Part shown: in pieces, positions 16,932 through 24,743 of the stretch
Position numbering within the stretch: position 1 is the stretch's first letter
Layout of the letters: every line of letters starts with the position of its first letter
Assembly: GCF_024700075.1 (NCBI RefSeq)
Contig: NZ_JAJONE010000001.1
Span: 3,681,001 to 3,745,000, forward strand
Length of the DNA stretch: 64,000 bases
Reading direction: 5' to 3'
From: Hymenobacter sp. J193
Lineage (GTDB): Bacteria > Bacteroidota > Bacteroidia > Cytophagales > Hymenobacteraceae
Translations under genes and position numbers: made by a program
Notes under the pieces: model-generated
Told to the model about the DNA's origin: nothing
The model's input: only the letters and a program-made list of their open reading frames with translations
The model's database searches: none

Positions 16932-18842
16932 ATGATTTCCATTACCGACCTCGACTTTCACTTCGGCTCGCGCACGCTCTACGACAAGGCCAGCCTCCAC
17001 ATCAAACCCAAGGATAAGATTGGCCTGATCGGGCTCAACGGCCGGGGCAAATCCACGCTCCTGCGCATCTTGGTGGGCGAGTACAAGCCCGACGGCGGCT
17101 CCATCTCCATGAGCAAGGACGTGAGCCTGGGCTTCCTCAACCAGGATTTGCTGAGCTACGACTCCCACGAGCCCATCCTGATTGTGGCCATGCAGGCCTT
17201 CGCCGAGGCCCTGGACGTGCAGAAGAAGATTGACGAGGTGCTGCTGGAGTTCGAAACCAACTACACCGACGACCTGGTGGAAAAGCTGGCCGCGCTGCAG
17301 GACCGCTTCGAGTCGCTGGGCGGCTACACCATGCAGGCCCGCACCGAGGAAATCCTGGAAGGGCTGGGCTTCACCACCGAGGAGCTGCAGAAGCCGCTGA
17401 AGCTGTTTTCGGGCGGCTGGCGCATGCGCGTGATGCTGGCCAAAATCCTGCTCCAGCAGCCTTCTTTGCTCCTCCTCGACGAACCCACCAACCACCTGGA
17501 CTTGCCGAGTATCAAGTGGATTGAAAACTACCTGGCCGGCTACGAAGGTGCCGTTATCATCGTGAGCCACGACCGGGAGTTCCTGGACCGCACCACCAAC
17601 ACCACCGTGGAAGTGACCGGCGGCAAGCTGGTGCCCTACGCCGGCAACTACAGCTACTACCTCGAAGAAAAGGAGGAGCGCAACGCCATTCAGAAGGGCG
17701 CGTTCGAAAACCAGCAGGCCCAGATCAAGCAGGCCGAGCGGTTTATCGAGCGGTTCAAAGCCAAAGCCAGCAAAGCCAAGCAGGCCCAAAGCCGCGTGAA
17801 GGCCCTCGACAAGCTGGAGCGCATCGAGGACGTGGCCCAGGCCGATGCCAAGGTGAACATCAAGTTCAACTTTACCGTGACGCCCGGCCGCCACATCCTG
17901 CGCATGGAGCACGTGAGCAAGAAGTACGGCGAGAAGCTCATCTTCCGCGACACCCACGTGCACATCGAGCGGGGCGACAAAATTGCCCTCATTGGGGCCA
18001 ACGGCAAGGGTAAATCCACGCTCATGCGCCTGGTGGCCGGCTCGGAGGCGCCCACCAACGGCAACCACCAGTTGGGCCACAATGTGATAATGTCGTTCTA
18101 CGCCCAGCACCAGCTGGAAAGCCTGCGCATCGAAAACGAGATTCTGCAGGAAATGGTGGAAGCCGGCTCCAAGCGCTCCGAAATGGAGCTGCGCTCGGTG
18201 CTAGGCTCCTTCCTGTTCACCGGCGACGAGGTGTACAAGAAAATCAAGGTGCTGAGCGGGGGTGAGAAGAGCCGCGTGGCCCTGGCCAAAACCCTGATTT
18301 CGGAGGCCAACTTCCTGCTGCTCGACGAACCGACCAACCACCTGGACATGCAGTCGGTGAACATCCTGATTCAGGCCCTGGACCAGTACGAAGGCACCTA
18401 CATCGTGATTAGCCACGACCGTTTCTTCGTGGAGAATGTGGCCAACAAAATCTGGTACATCGAGGACTACCAGCTCAAGGAGTACCCCGGCACCTACGCC
18501 GAATGGGAGCAGTGGATGGATGACCGTGAAAAGGCGGCCAAGAAAGCCGGTCTGCCCAGCCCTTCGGCCTCGAAGCCGCTGCCCAAGGAAGAGAAAAAGG
18601 TAGACGCCAGCCCCGCCAAAACGCCTTCGCCCGACCAGAAAAAGGCCCTGAAGGAGCTGGCCGAGGTGGAAAAGAAAATCGAGGAAAGCGAAAAGGAGCT
18701 GGCCCGCTACGAAACCCAGCTCGCCGACCCGCAGATTTACCAGAACGCCGCCCAGCTCAAGGACGCCACCCTCAAATTCGAGCAGGTGAAAAAAGAGCTA
18801 GCCCAGCTCAACGACCGTTGGGAAATGCTGGCCGAAATGTAA
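16932..18842 (+). CDS. ABC-F family ATPase (Uup-like)
   Basis: This 636-residue soluble protein with two ABC domains acts on ribosomes rather than as a transporter (family knowledge). Walker A motifs are GLNGRGKST (about 40) and GANGKGKST (about 357). Signature motifs are LFSGGWRMR and VLSGGEKSR, and Walker B motifs are LLLLDEPTNHLD and FLLLDEPTNHLD. The linker between the domains (YLEEKEERNAIQ to KAKQAQSRVKALDKLE) is the ABC-F hallmark. The Lys/Glu-rich tail (about 540-636) ends in a coiled coil, as in Uup. I chose ATG 16932 (MISITDLDFHFG) because it lies downstream of a TACCTTTG promoter. Confidence 0.93.
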   Translation: MISITDLDFHFGSRTLYDKASLHIKPKDKIGLIGLNGRGKSTLLRILVGEYKPDGGSISMSKDVSLGFLNQDLLSYDSHEPILIVAMQAFAEALDVQKKIDEVLLEFETNYTDDLVEKLAALQDRFESLGGYTMQARTEEILEGLGFTTEELQKPLKLFSGGWRMRVMLAKILLQQPSLLLLDEPTNHLDLPSIKWIENYLAGYEGAVIIVSHDREFLDRTTNTTVEVTGGKLVPYAGNYSYYLEEKEERNAIQKGAFENQQAQIKQAERFIERFKAKASKAKQAQSRVKALDKLERIEDVAQADAKVNIKFNFTVTPGRHILRMEHVSKKYGEKLIFRDTHVHIERGDKIALIGANGKGKSTLMRLVAGSEAPTNGNHQLGHNVIMSFYAQHQLESLRIENEILQEMVEAGSKRSEMELRSVLGSFLFTGDEVYKKIKVLSGGEKSRVALAKTLISEANFLLLDEPTNHLDMQSVNILIQALDQYEGTYIVISHDRFFVENVANKIWYIEDYQLKEYPGTYAEWEQWMDDREKAAKKAGLPSPSASKPLPKEEKKVDASPAKTPSPDQKKALKELAEVEKKIEESEKELARYETQLADPQIYQNAAQLKDATLKFEQVKKELAQLNDRWEMLAEM

Positions 18843-18862
18843 CCGCCTGCCTCCATTACCTC

Positions 18863-18905
18863 AAAAAGCCCCACCTGAAACTGCTGGTTTCAGGTGGGGC
18901 TTTTT
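18863..18905 (+). terminator. Terminator of the ABC-F gene
   Basis: A 19-bp perfect stem (18863-18881 with 18887-18905) has a 5-nt loop and ends in TTTTT. It is a textbook intrinsic terminator. Confidence 0.9.
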
Positions 18906-18920
18906 ACTTTTTAATTGTCA

Positions 18921-19048
18921 AACGTTAAAGTGTTTATGAAGTTGTGGCAGTTGAAAAATGTCAGTTTAAATTAACTACAAAAGTAAAATAATGATTTGAA
19001 GCCAAATGCTGAACGTCCCGCCACAATTTTATAAACACGCTGTTAGCG
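18921..19048 (-). repeat. attC-like palindrome downstream of a cassette ORF
   Basis: Arms 18921-18950 and 19018-19044 pair imperfectly: on the minus strand GTGTTTATAAAATTGTGGCGG pairs with the complement, with about three G/A differences. A loop of roughly 65-70 nt separates them. The minus-strand left end is CGCTAAC (19048-19042) and contains the stop codon of the cassette ORF, as is usual in integron cassettes. The right end, GTTTGAC, differs from the integron consensus GTTRRRY by one base. Confidence 0.55.
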
Positions 19049-19619
19049 GTAGTTTTGTTCTGCATCTTGAGCAAATTCCCTTAATTTTTGGTCCCGAGTT
19101 TCATCTTTTGCAATTTGTCTCACTAATTCAATATGTTTTTCCTTGTCATATCTCAAAAGGCCTAATATGCATTCTGCATATGTCAAAAAAAAAGTCTCCA
19201 CGTTCTTCAAGTTTCTTCAGCTGTATTTTTTCAGCCGCTTCTGATTCATAGAATTTCAACAGATTAGCTGATTTCCACGCAATTTCTCCTGTGTTGTCAA
19301 GAACCCAGATTTGTAATTTGTTTATGAGGTTTTCTGGAATGTCAAACTCGTCATTTACAGAGCTTTCGTCTAACAAATTTATTGCAGCATAAAGAAAGTC
19401 GGTCAGCCAACTATCACCTTTGTCTGACAAACTTATTGTCAATAAAAGTGGATTAATAAAAGTAGAGTTCTTTAACGCACTTAAAAGAGATGCGAATTTG
19501 TTAGTATTCTTTATTTTTTTCGGTTTAGAAATTAAGTCTTTTACTTCGGTTTCAAGTGCTCCGAAATTGTCAACTAACAAGTCGTAAAGAATTTCAAGTC
19601 TTTGGTCTATGTCTGTCAT
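19043..19619 (-). CDS. Cassette-borne hypothetical protein, frameshifted
   Basis: The frame starting MTDIDQRLEILYDLLVDNFG breaks at a run of nine T on the minus strand (19193-19185). With one T fewer it continues FFLTYAECILGLLRYDKEKH and ends EFAQDAEQNYR at 19043. The full protein would be about 191 residues, mostly helical, cytoplasmic and of unknown family. It is AT-rich. It is flanked on both sides by attC-like sites that read GTTAGCGGTA and TACCGCTAAC at the cassette edges. The shift may be a base-calling error or real slippage in the T9 tract, which could also act as a phase switch. Confidence 0.7.
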
Positions 19620-19643
19620 TATTTTGGTTGGTCGTAAAATTAC

Positions 19644-19753
19644 CGCTAACATCCCTATTGCCGATGGTGGTGAGGGTGTTTGAGTTTCGGTAATATACGC
19701 TCTGTACGCAATAGTCTTTCGGCAATAGCGCTGACGTTGGGCTTATTGCCGAA
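19644..19753 (-). repeat. attC/attI-like palindromic recombination site
   Basis: On the minus strand the site begins GCCCAAC (19742-19736, a perfect RYYYAAC) and ends GTTAGCG (19650-19644). Inner arms pair through CTATTGCCGA (19655-19664) and TCGGCAATAG (19719-19728). A third copy, TATTGCCGAA (19744-19753), makes an alternative hairpin around GTTGGGC. The layout matches integron attC architecture and lies between the integrase relic and the cassette ORF. Confidence 0.6.
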
Positions 19754-19762
19754 TCATGGTCT

Positions 19763-19910
19763 TTACAACCCGAGGCTATCAAGGGGAGAAGCAGGCCGGC
19801 TGCGTTGGGCCACATAGGTGTAAATTTCAGTGGTTTTAATGCTACTGTGCCCTAAAAGATCCTAGACAACGCGAATGTTGGTACCAGCCTCCGGTAGATG
19901 CCGGACGCCT
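19763..19910 (-). pseudogene. Tyrosine recombinase C-terminal relic (integron-integrase-like)
   Basis: Minus-strand translation gives [15 protein letters not shown], an in-frame TAG, then DLLGHSSIKTTEIYTYVAQ, ending SPLDSLGL and a TAA at 19765-19763. This is the end of a Xer/IntI-type recombinase: the box [27 protein letters not shown], followed by catalytic H and Y. Five residues of the HSFAT segment are missing and the expected Gln codon before DLLGH is a stop. Nothing similar remains upstream, so it is a clear remnant. Confidence 0.72.
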
Positions 19911-20110
19911 CCAATCAACTGTGGCTCAGCACCCCGGAGCGGCTTGTAGGCAAAGCGTTTATTTTTTCCGAAACCCCTACACACGTGTAGGAGAAAAAAT
20001 ATTTTTTCGCCGGATTCCTACAAACCTTGTATGAATCAGGAAATTTCCCCCGGACTTTCCTACAACTGCCGCGTCGCCCCGCCCGGCACCCGCAAACCGC
20101 GTTCTGCCCG

Positions 20111-20118
20111 TACCTTCG
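20111..20118 (+). promoter_or_regulatory. -7 element 6 nt before the T9SS plug gene
   Basis: TACCTTCG fits the -7 consensus with one change. Only 6 nt separate it from the ATG at 20125, which predicts a leaderless or nearly leaderless mRNA. Confidence 0.5.
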
Positions 20119-20124
20119 CAGTCT

Positions 20125-21480
20125 ATGCGTTACTTCGCTCGTCTGCTCCCGGGGTTGCTGCTCGCCAGCGCCGCCTGCGTGCCCCTGGGCACGCCCATCA
20201 CCGACCCTAATGCTACCGGCCCGGCCCGCAGCACGCCCGTGGCCGCTGCGCCCGCGCTGCGCTACGAGGATGTCACCTACTCGCCCAACGTGCGCTCGGT
20301 GCAGTGCTACGTGGCCACGGGGCAGGCTACGGAGGTGTTTTCGGCGCCGGTGGTGTCGCTCAGCCAAGAGCTGCCCGTCACGTTGGAATTTGACGTGCTG
20401 GGCGCCCAGGGCCAGCGTCTCACGGCCCGGCTGGTGCACTGCGATGTGGACTGGAAGCCTTCCATTCTCACAGATATGCAGTTTCTGAGCGAGATAAACG
20501 AGCAAACCCTCACCGACTACCGCACCAGCGTGGGCACCAAGGTGGCCTACTACCACTACCGCGCCCAGCTGCCCCGCGTGAAGATTTCGGGCAACTACCT
20601 CTGGGTGGTGCAGAACGGGGCCGGCGCACCGCTGATTTCGCGCCGGGTGCTGGTATACGAGAACAGGGTGGAGGCCTTTCTGCAGCCTGGGCCGCTGGCA
20701 GCCGGCCAGCAGCGCTACACCCACCAGCAGCTCAACTTCGGCATCCGCTATGGGGGCTACCCTATTATCAACCCCGCCCAGGAAGTGAAGGTGGTGTTGC
20801 GCCAGAACTTCCGCTGGGACAATGCCCGCTACAACCTGCGTCCCACCTTCGTGCGCGACGCCGAGCGGCAGCTCGACTACCAGTACTTCAACTTCGAAAA
20901 TGCCTTCCCCGGCTTGAGCGAGTACCGCTTTCTGGATCTGCGCTCCTTCCGGGCAAGCGGGGCCGGGGTGGCCCGCATCAACCCCGATGCCGACCCCCGC
21001 GAAGCCGACCTTATGCCCGAGGCCTCCCGCAACGGACTGGCTTATTCCCAGTACCCCGACGTGGACGGGCAGCGCGTATTTGAAAGCCGCGAGTATGGCA
21101 GTGGCGACACCAACGGCGACTACCTCGACGTGACCTTTCACCTGCGCGCCCCCCAGCCCGCGGCCGGTCCGGTGTATGTGCTGGGGGCCTTATCAGACTG
21201 GCAGCTGCGCGACGAAAACAAGCTCACTTACAACGCCGAGGCCCAGGAGTACCAGGGCCGGCTATTCCTCAAGCAGGGCTACTACAACTACAGCTACGCC
21301 GTGGGAGGCGCGCCAGTGGCCAACGAAGTATACTTTGAGGGCAGCCACCAGGAAACCGAAAACCAGTACGACCTGCTGGTGTACTACCGTCCGCCCGGCA
21401 CCCGCACCGACCTGCTCATCGGCTACCGCGCCGTGGCCGTAGCCAATGCCCAGATCATCCAGCTCAACCAGGGGCGGTGA
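20125..21480 (+). CDS. Type IX secretion plug protein (DUF5103 family)
   Basis: This 451-residue protein is probably a periplasmic lipoprotein or anchored protein: signal MRYFARLLPGLLLASAAC, lipobox ASAAC. The N-terminal plug domain contains YSPNVRSVQCY, LEFDVLG and LVHCDVDWKPS; a long middle section contains the conserved YRFLDLRSFRASG. The C-terminal domain is CBM48/E-set-like (VYVLGALSDWQL, GYYNYSYA). This family includes the protein that plugs the periplasmic opening of the SprA translocon (known for the family). It fits the presence of T9SS sorting domains in other proteins of this window. Confidence 0.88.
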   Translation: MRYFARLLPGLLLASAACVPLGTPITDPNATGPARSTPVAAAPALRYEDVTYSPNVRSVQCYVATGQATEVFSAPVVSLSQELPVTLEFDVLGAQGQRLTARLVHCDVDWKPSILTDMQFLSEINEQTLTDYRTSVGTKVAYYHYRAQLPRVKISGNYLWVVQNGAGAPLISRRVLVYENRVEAFLQPGPLAAGQQRYTHQQLNFGIRYGGYPIINPAQEVKVVLRQNFRWDNARYNLRPTFVRDAERQLDYQYFNFENAFPGLSEYRFLDLRSFRASGAGVARINPDADPREADLMPEASRNGLAYSQYPDVDGQRVFESREYGSGDTNGDYLDVTFHLRAPQPAAGPVYVLGALSDWQLRDENKLTYNAEAQEYQGRLFLKQGYYNYSYAVGGAPVANEVYFEGSHQETENQYDLLVYYRPPGTRTDLLIGYRAVAVANAQIIQLNQGR

Positions 21481-21496
21481 GGCGGCTTGATTTTGG

Positions 21497-21590
21497 CCGT
21501 CATGCTGAGCGGAGTCGAAGCATCTCTACCGCTTCGTTGAACGATGCAGACGAAGCGGTAGAGATGCTTCGACTCCGCTCAGCATGACGG
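21497..21590. repeat. Long palindrome with TCGTTGAACGA core
   Basis: A perfect 41-bp inverted repeat (21497-21537 with 21550-21590) has a 12-nt loop. TCGTTGAACGA (21534-21544) straddles the edge of stem and loop. Two other intergenic palindromes here (36168-36261 and 44848-44969) carry the same 11-mer. It can also act as a terminator for the gene ending at 21480. Confidence 0.75.
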
Positions 21591-21691
21591 CTTGTTGTAG
21601 CAGACAGGCCACTGCCCTCGGCCCCATTCCAGCCACTACGGCCGAGGTTGCGTAAGTAGAGGCTCCCGTTGTCTCTGCTTATCCCCGCTGC

Positions 21692-22996
21692 ATGTCGTTG
21701 TATAACCTTGGGCTGGTGGTGCTGGGCGTGGCTATTCTGGCCGTGGCCTGGCTGCCTTCGCTGCTGAAAAAATATCCGCTGTCGTACCCCGTCCTGTTCG
21801 TGGGGCTGGGGGCCTTGGTGTACGCGCTGCCGCTGGGCTTGCCCTCGCCCGACCCCGTGACGCACTCTGCCTTTGCCACTCACCTCACCGAGCTGTGCGT
21901 GATTGTGGCCCTCACCGGCACGGGGCTGAAAATCGACCGGAAGTTTTCCCGGGTGCGCTGGCGGGCCCCGCTCAAGCTGGTACTTATCCTGATGGTGGTG
22001 TCCATTGCCGGCTTCTGGGTGGTGGCCTGGCGATTGGCCGGGCTGGGACTGGCTTCGGCTGTGCTGCTGGCCGCCACCCTCGCGCCCACCGACCCCGTGC
22101 TGGCCGGCGACGTGCAGGTAGGCAAGCCCGGCGAGGGCCGCGAAGACAACGTGCGCTTTGCCCTTACCGGCGAGGCCGGCCTCAACGACGGCCTTGCCTT
22201 TCCCTTCGTGTACCTGGCGCTGGCCCTGCTGCCGGCGGCCGTTCCCATAGCAGAACGCCTCACCGACTGGGTGCTGATGGATGTGCTTTACCGCGTGGCG
22301 GCGGGTATTGCGGGTGGCTGGCTGGCTGGCAAAGCCATGTCTTTTCTAATTTTTGACTTGCCCCACCGCATCCGCATCAACCCCGAGGCCTATGGGTTTG
22401 TGGCCCTGGCCGTCACGCTCACCGCTTACGGCGTTACGGAACTGGTGCACGGCTACGGGTTTCTGGCCGTGTTTATTGCCGCCGTTACGCTGCGTACCCA
22501 CGAGCGCAGCCACGAGTACCACACCGAGATGCACGAATTCACGGACCAGCTGGAGCGTCTGCTCATCGTGGTGATTCTGATTTTGTTTGGGGGCGCGCTG
22601 GTGCGGGGCCTGCTGGAGCCGCTGACGTGGCGCGGGGTAGGGCTGGGGCTGTTTCTGCTGTTTCTGCTGCGGCCCATGGGCGGCATGCTCACGCTCTGGC
22701 GCAGCCGCCTGAACTGGCGCGAGCAGCTGGTTATTTCGTTTTTCGGGATTCGCGGTATCGGTTCCTTTTTCTATCTGGCCTACGCCATCAACAAGCAGGC
22801 ATTCCCCGATGCCCGCGAGCTGTGGGCTATTACCGGCTTCACGGTACTGGCCTCCATCATTCTGCACGGGGTGCTGGCCACGCCCGTGATGAACTGGCTG
22901 GACCGCTACCACGGTCGGCCTACCACGCAGGAGCTGGATGAGCAGGCGCAGGCCGGGGAAGGGCCGCCCAAGCAGTCCTCTGCCGCCCCGCGCTAG
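21692..22996 (+). CDS. CPA1-type Na+(K+)/H+ antiporter
   Basis: This 434-residue inner-membrane exchanger has about 11-12 hydrophobic helices from the N-terminus to about residue 405, then a short charged tail. Family motifs are visible: TGTGLKIDRKF in the early half, LAATLAPTDPVLAGDV with the ND/TD-type ion site, and LTGEAGLNDGLAFPFVYLAL with the acidic exchange site. It moves sodium or potassium out against protons; the exact cation cannot be read from the sequence. It stands alone between a palindromic repeat and the protease pair. Confidence 0.9.
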   Translation: MSLYNLGLVVLGVAILAVAWLPSLLKKYPLSYPVLFVGLGALVYALPLGLPSPDPVTHSAFATHLTELCVIVALTGTGLKIDRKFSRVRWRAPLKLVLILMVVSIAGFWVVAWRLAGLGLASAVLLAATLAPTDPVLAGDVQVGKPGEGREDNVRFALTGEAGLNDGLAFPFVYLALALLPAAVPIAERLTDWVLMDVLYRVAAGIAGGWLAGKAMSFLIFDLPHRIRINPEAYGFVALAVTLTAYGVTELVHGYGFLAVFIAAVTLRTHERSHEYHTEMHEFTDQLERLLIVVILILFGGALVRGLLEPLTWRGVGLGLFLLFLLRPMGGMLTLWRSRLNWREQLVISFFGIRGIGSFFYLAYAINKQAFPDARELWAITGFTVLASIILHGVLATPVMNWLDRYHGRPTTQELDEQAQAGEGPPKQSSAAPR

Positions 22997-23181
22997 CGGC
23001 CTGCCAACCCGGGAAAACCCACCCGCTGAGGCTCCCGGTGTAACCTCGGCGGCGGCCCTACGTTGCTGGCAGTACCTGTGGCGGCTGGTCTCCCTTCCTG
23101 GCCGCAGCAGACTTACGTTTCTTTTCTCTCCCACCTGGCTTGCGGCGCTTCGGCGCGGCTGGCTGCTGTACTCTCTCCCGT

Positions 23182-24648
23182 ATGAAACCGCGTATTCTCT
23201 TCCTAAGCGGCAGCGTGGCTGCCTCCTTGCTGTTTAATTCCTGCGCTACCAACCCCGTCACCGGCAAACGAGAGGTGATGCTGGTGTCGGAAGGGCAGGA
23301 GTTGGCTATGGGCCAGCAGTCGGACCCGGCCGTGACGGCGCAGTTTGGGCTTTATCCCGACGATAAGCTGCAGAAGTTCATCAATGAAAAAGGCAAGCAG
23401 ATGGGCGCCATTTCGCACCGCCCCGAGCTGACCTACAATTTTCGCGTAGTTGATTCGCCCGTTATCAACGCCTTTGCCGTGCCCGGTGGCTACGTGTACT
23501 TTACGCGGGGCATCATGGCCCACTTCAACAACGAAGCCCAGTTTGCGGGCGTGCTGGGCCACGAAATCGGCCACGTCACGGCCCGGCACTCGGCCAAGCA
23601 GCAAACCAACGCCATCATCGGGCAGGTGGGATTGATGGGCGCCATGATTGCCTCGCCCAAGCTGGCCCAGTTCGGCGACCAGGCCATGCAGGGCATGCAG
23701 CTGCTATTTCTGAAATTCGGGCGCGACGATGAGAGCCAGTCTGACGAGCTGGGGGTGGAATATTCCAGCAAAATCGGCTACGACGCGGCCCAGATGGCCG
23801 ACTTCTTCCAGACGCTGGAGCGTGAGCAGGCAAAAAGCGGCGCCGACCCCATTCCCGACTTCCTTTCCACCCACCCCAACCCCGCCGACCGCTACAACCG
23901 CGTGCATCAGCTGGCCGATCAGTGGAAAGCCGGCAACGGCAACCCCACCAACCTGCAAGTCAACCGTGACCAGTACCTGCGCATGATTGACGGCATCGTG
24001 TACGGTGACGACCCCAAGCAGGGCTTCGTGGAAAACAACGTGTTCTACCACCCCGAACTGAAGTTCCGCTTTCCGGTGCCTACGGGCTGGAAGCACCAGA
24101 ATACGCCCCAGCAATTCCAGATGGCTGACCCCGGCGGCAAAGGCATGCAAATGCTGATGATGGCGCCCGGCAACACGCTCGAAGAAGCGGCCCAGGCCCT
24201 GGCCAAGCAGCTCAGCCTGCAGCCTACCGATTCCAAGAAAACTACCATCAACAACTTCCCGGCCCTGGCCTTCGTGGCCGACCAGGTGCAGCAGGATCAG
24301 CAAACCGGTCAGCAGGTAGCGGGCGTGCGTACCCTCACCTACCTGATTCAGGACGGCAAAACCATCTTCGCGCTGATTGGCGTGGCCGCGCCGGCCGATT
24401 TCGACGGGTTTGCGCCGCAGTTTACCAGCGTGGCCCAGGGCTTCCAGCGCCTCACCGACGCGGAAAAGCTGAACCGCCAGCCCGAGCGGGTACGCATCAA
24501 AAAGCTGACGCTGCGCAGCAACCTGGAAACGGCCCTGCGCCGCTACAATGTGCCCGAAAAGCGGCTGGAGGAAATGGCCATTCTGAACGGGATGCAGCTG
24601 AATGAGCAAGTGAATGCCGGCTCCCTCATTAAAGTAGTGGAAAAGTAG
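23182..24648 (+). CDS. M48 family metalloprotease, lipoprotein
   Basis: This 488-residue zinc protease has a lipoprotein signal (MKPRILFLSGSVAASLLFNSC); a longer frame upstream at 23140 has no export sense. The zinc site is HEIGHVTARH (about residues 131-140), with the third ligand in DDESQSDELGVEY about 48 residues later. The middle section contains the DPxPDFLSTHPNPADRYNRV zinc-protease tail. The C-terminal half includes a cleavage-independent beta domain (FYHPELKFRFPVPTGWK) and ends with a LysM-like LNGMQLNEQVNAGSLIKVV. It is paralogous to the next gene, probably by tandem duplication. Outer-membrane protein quality control is plausible from BepA-like family members. Confidence 0.9.
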   Translation: MKPRILFLSGSVAASLLFNSCATNPVTGKREVMLVSEGQELAMGQQSDPAVTAQFGLYPDDKLQKFINEKGKQMGAISHRPELTYNFRVVDSPVINAFAVPGGYVYFTRGIMAHFNNEAQFAGVLGHEIGHVTARHSAKQQTNAIIGQVGLMGAMIASPKLAQFGDQAMQGMQLLFLKFGRDDESQSDELGVEYSSKIGYDAAQMADFFQTLEREQAKSGADPIPDFLSTHPNPADRYNRVHQLADQWKAGNGNPTNLQVNRDQYLRMIDGIVYGDDPKQGFVENNVFYHPELKFRFPVPTGWKHQNTPQQFQMADPGGKGMQMLMMAPGNTLEEAAQALAKQLSLQPTDSKKTTINNFPALAFVADQVQQDQQTGQQVAGVRTLTYLIQDGKTIFALIGVAAPADFDGFAPQFTSVAQGFQRLTDAEKLNRQPERVRIKKLTLRSNLETALRRYNVPEKRLEEMAILNGMQLNEQVNAGSLIKVVEK

Positions 24649-24743
24649 CCGCGCTCCTTTTGGCACGATGCCTGCGTAACGGAGCCCTGGCTGGTGCCCG
24701 TCAGGCGGGCTGCCGGCCGCCTTCCACTGTTTACTCGCTCCTC

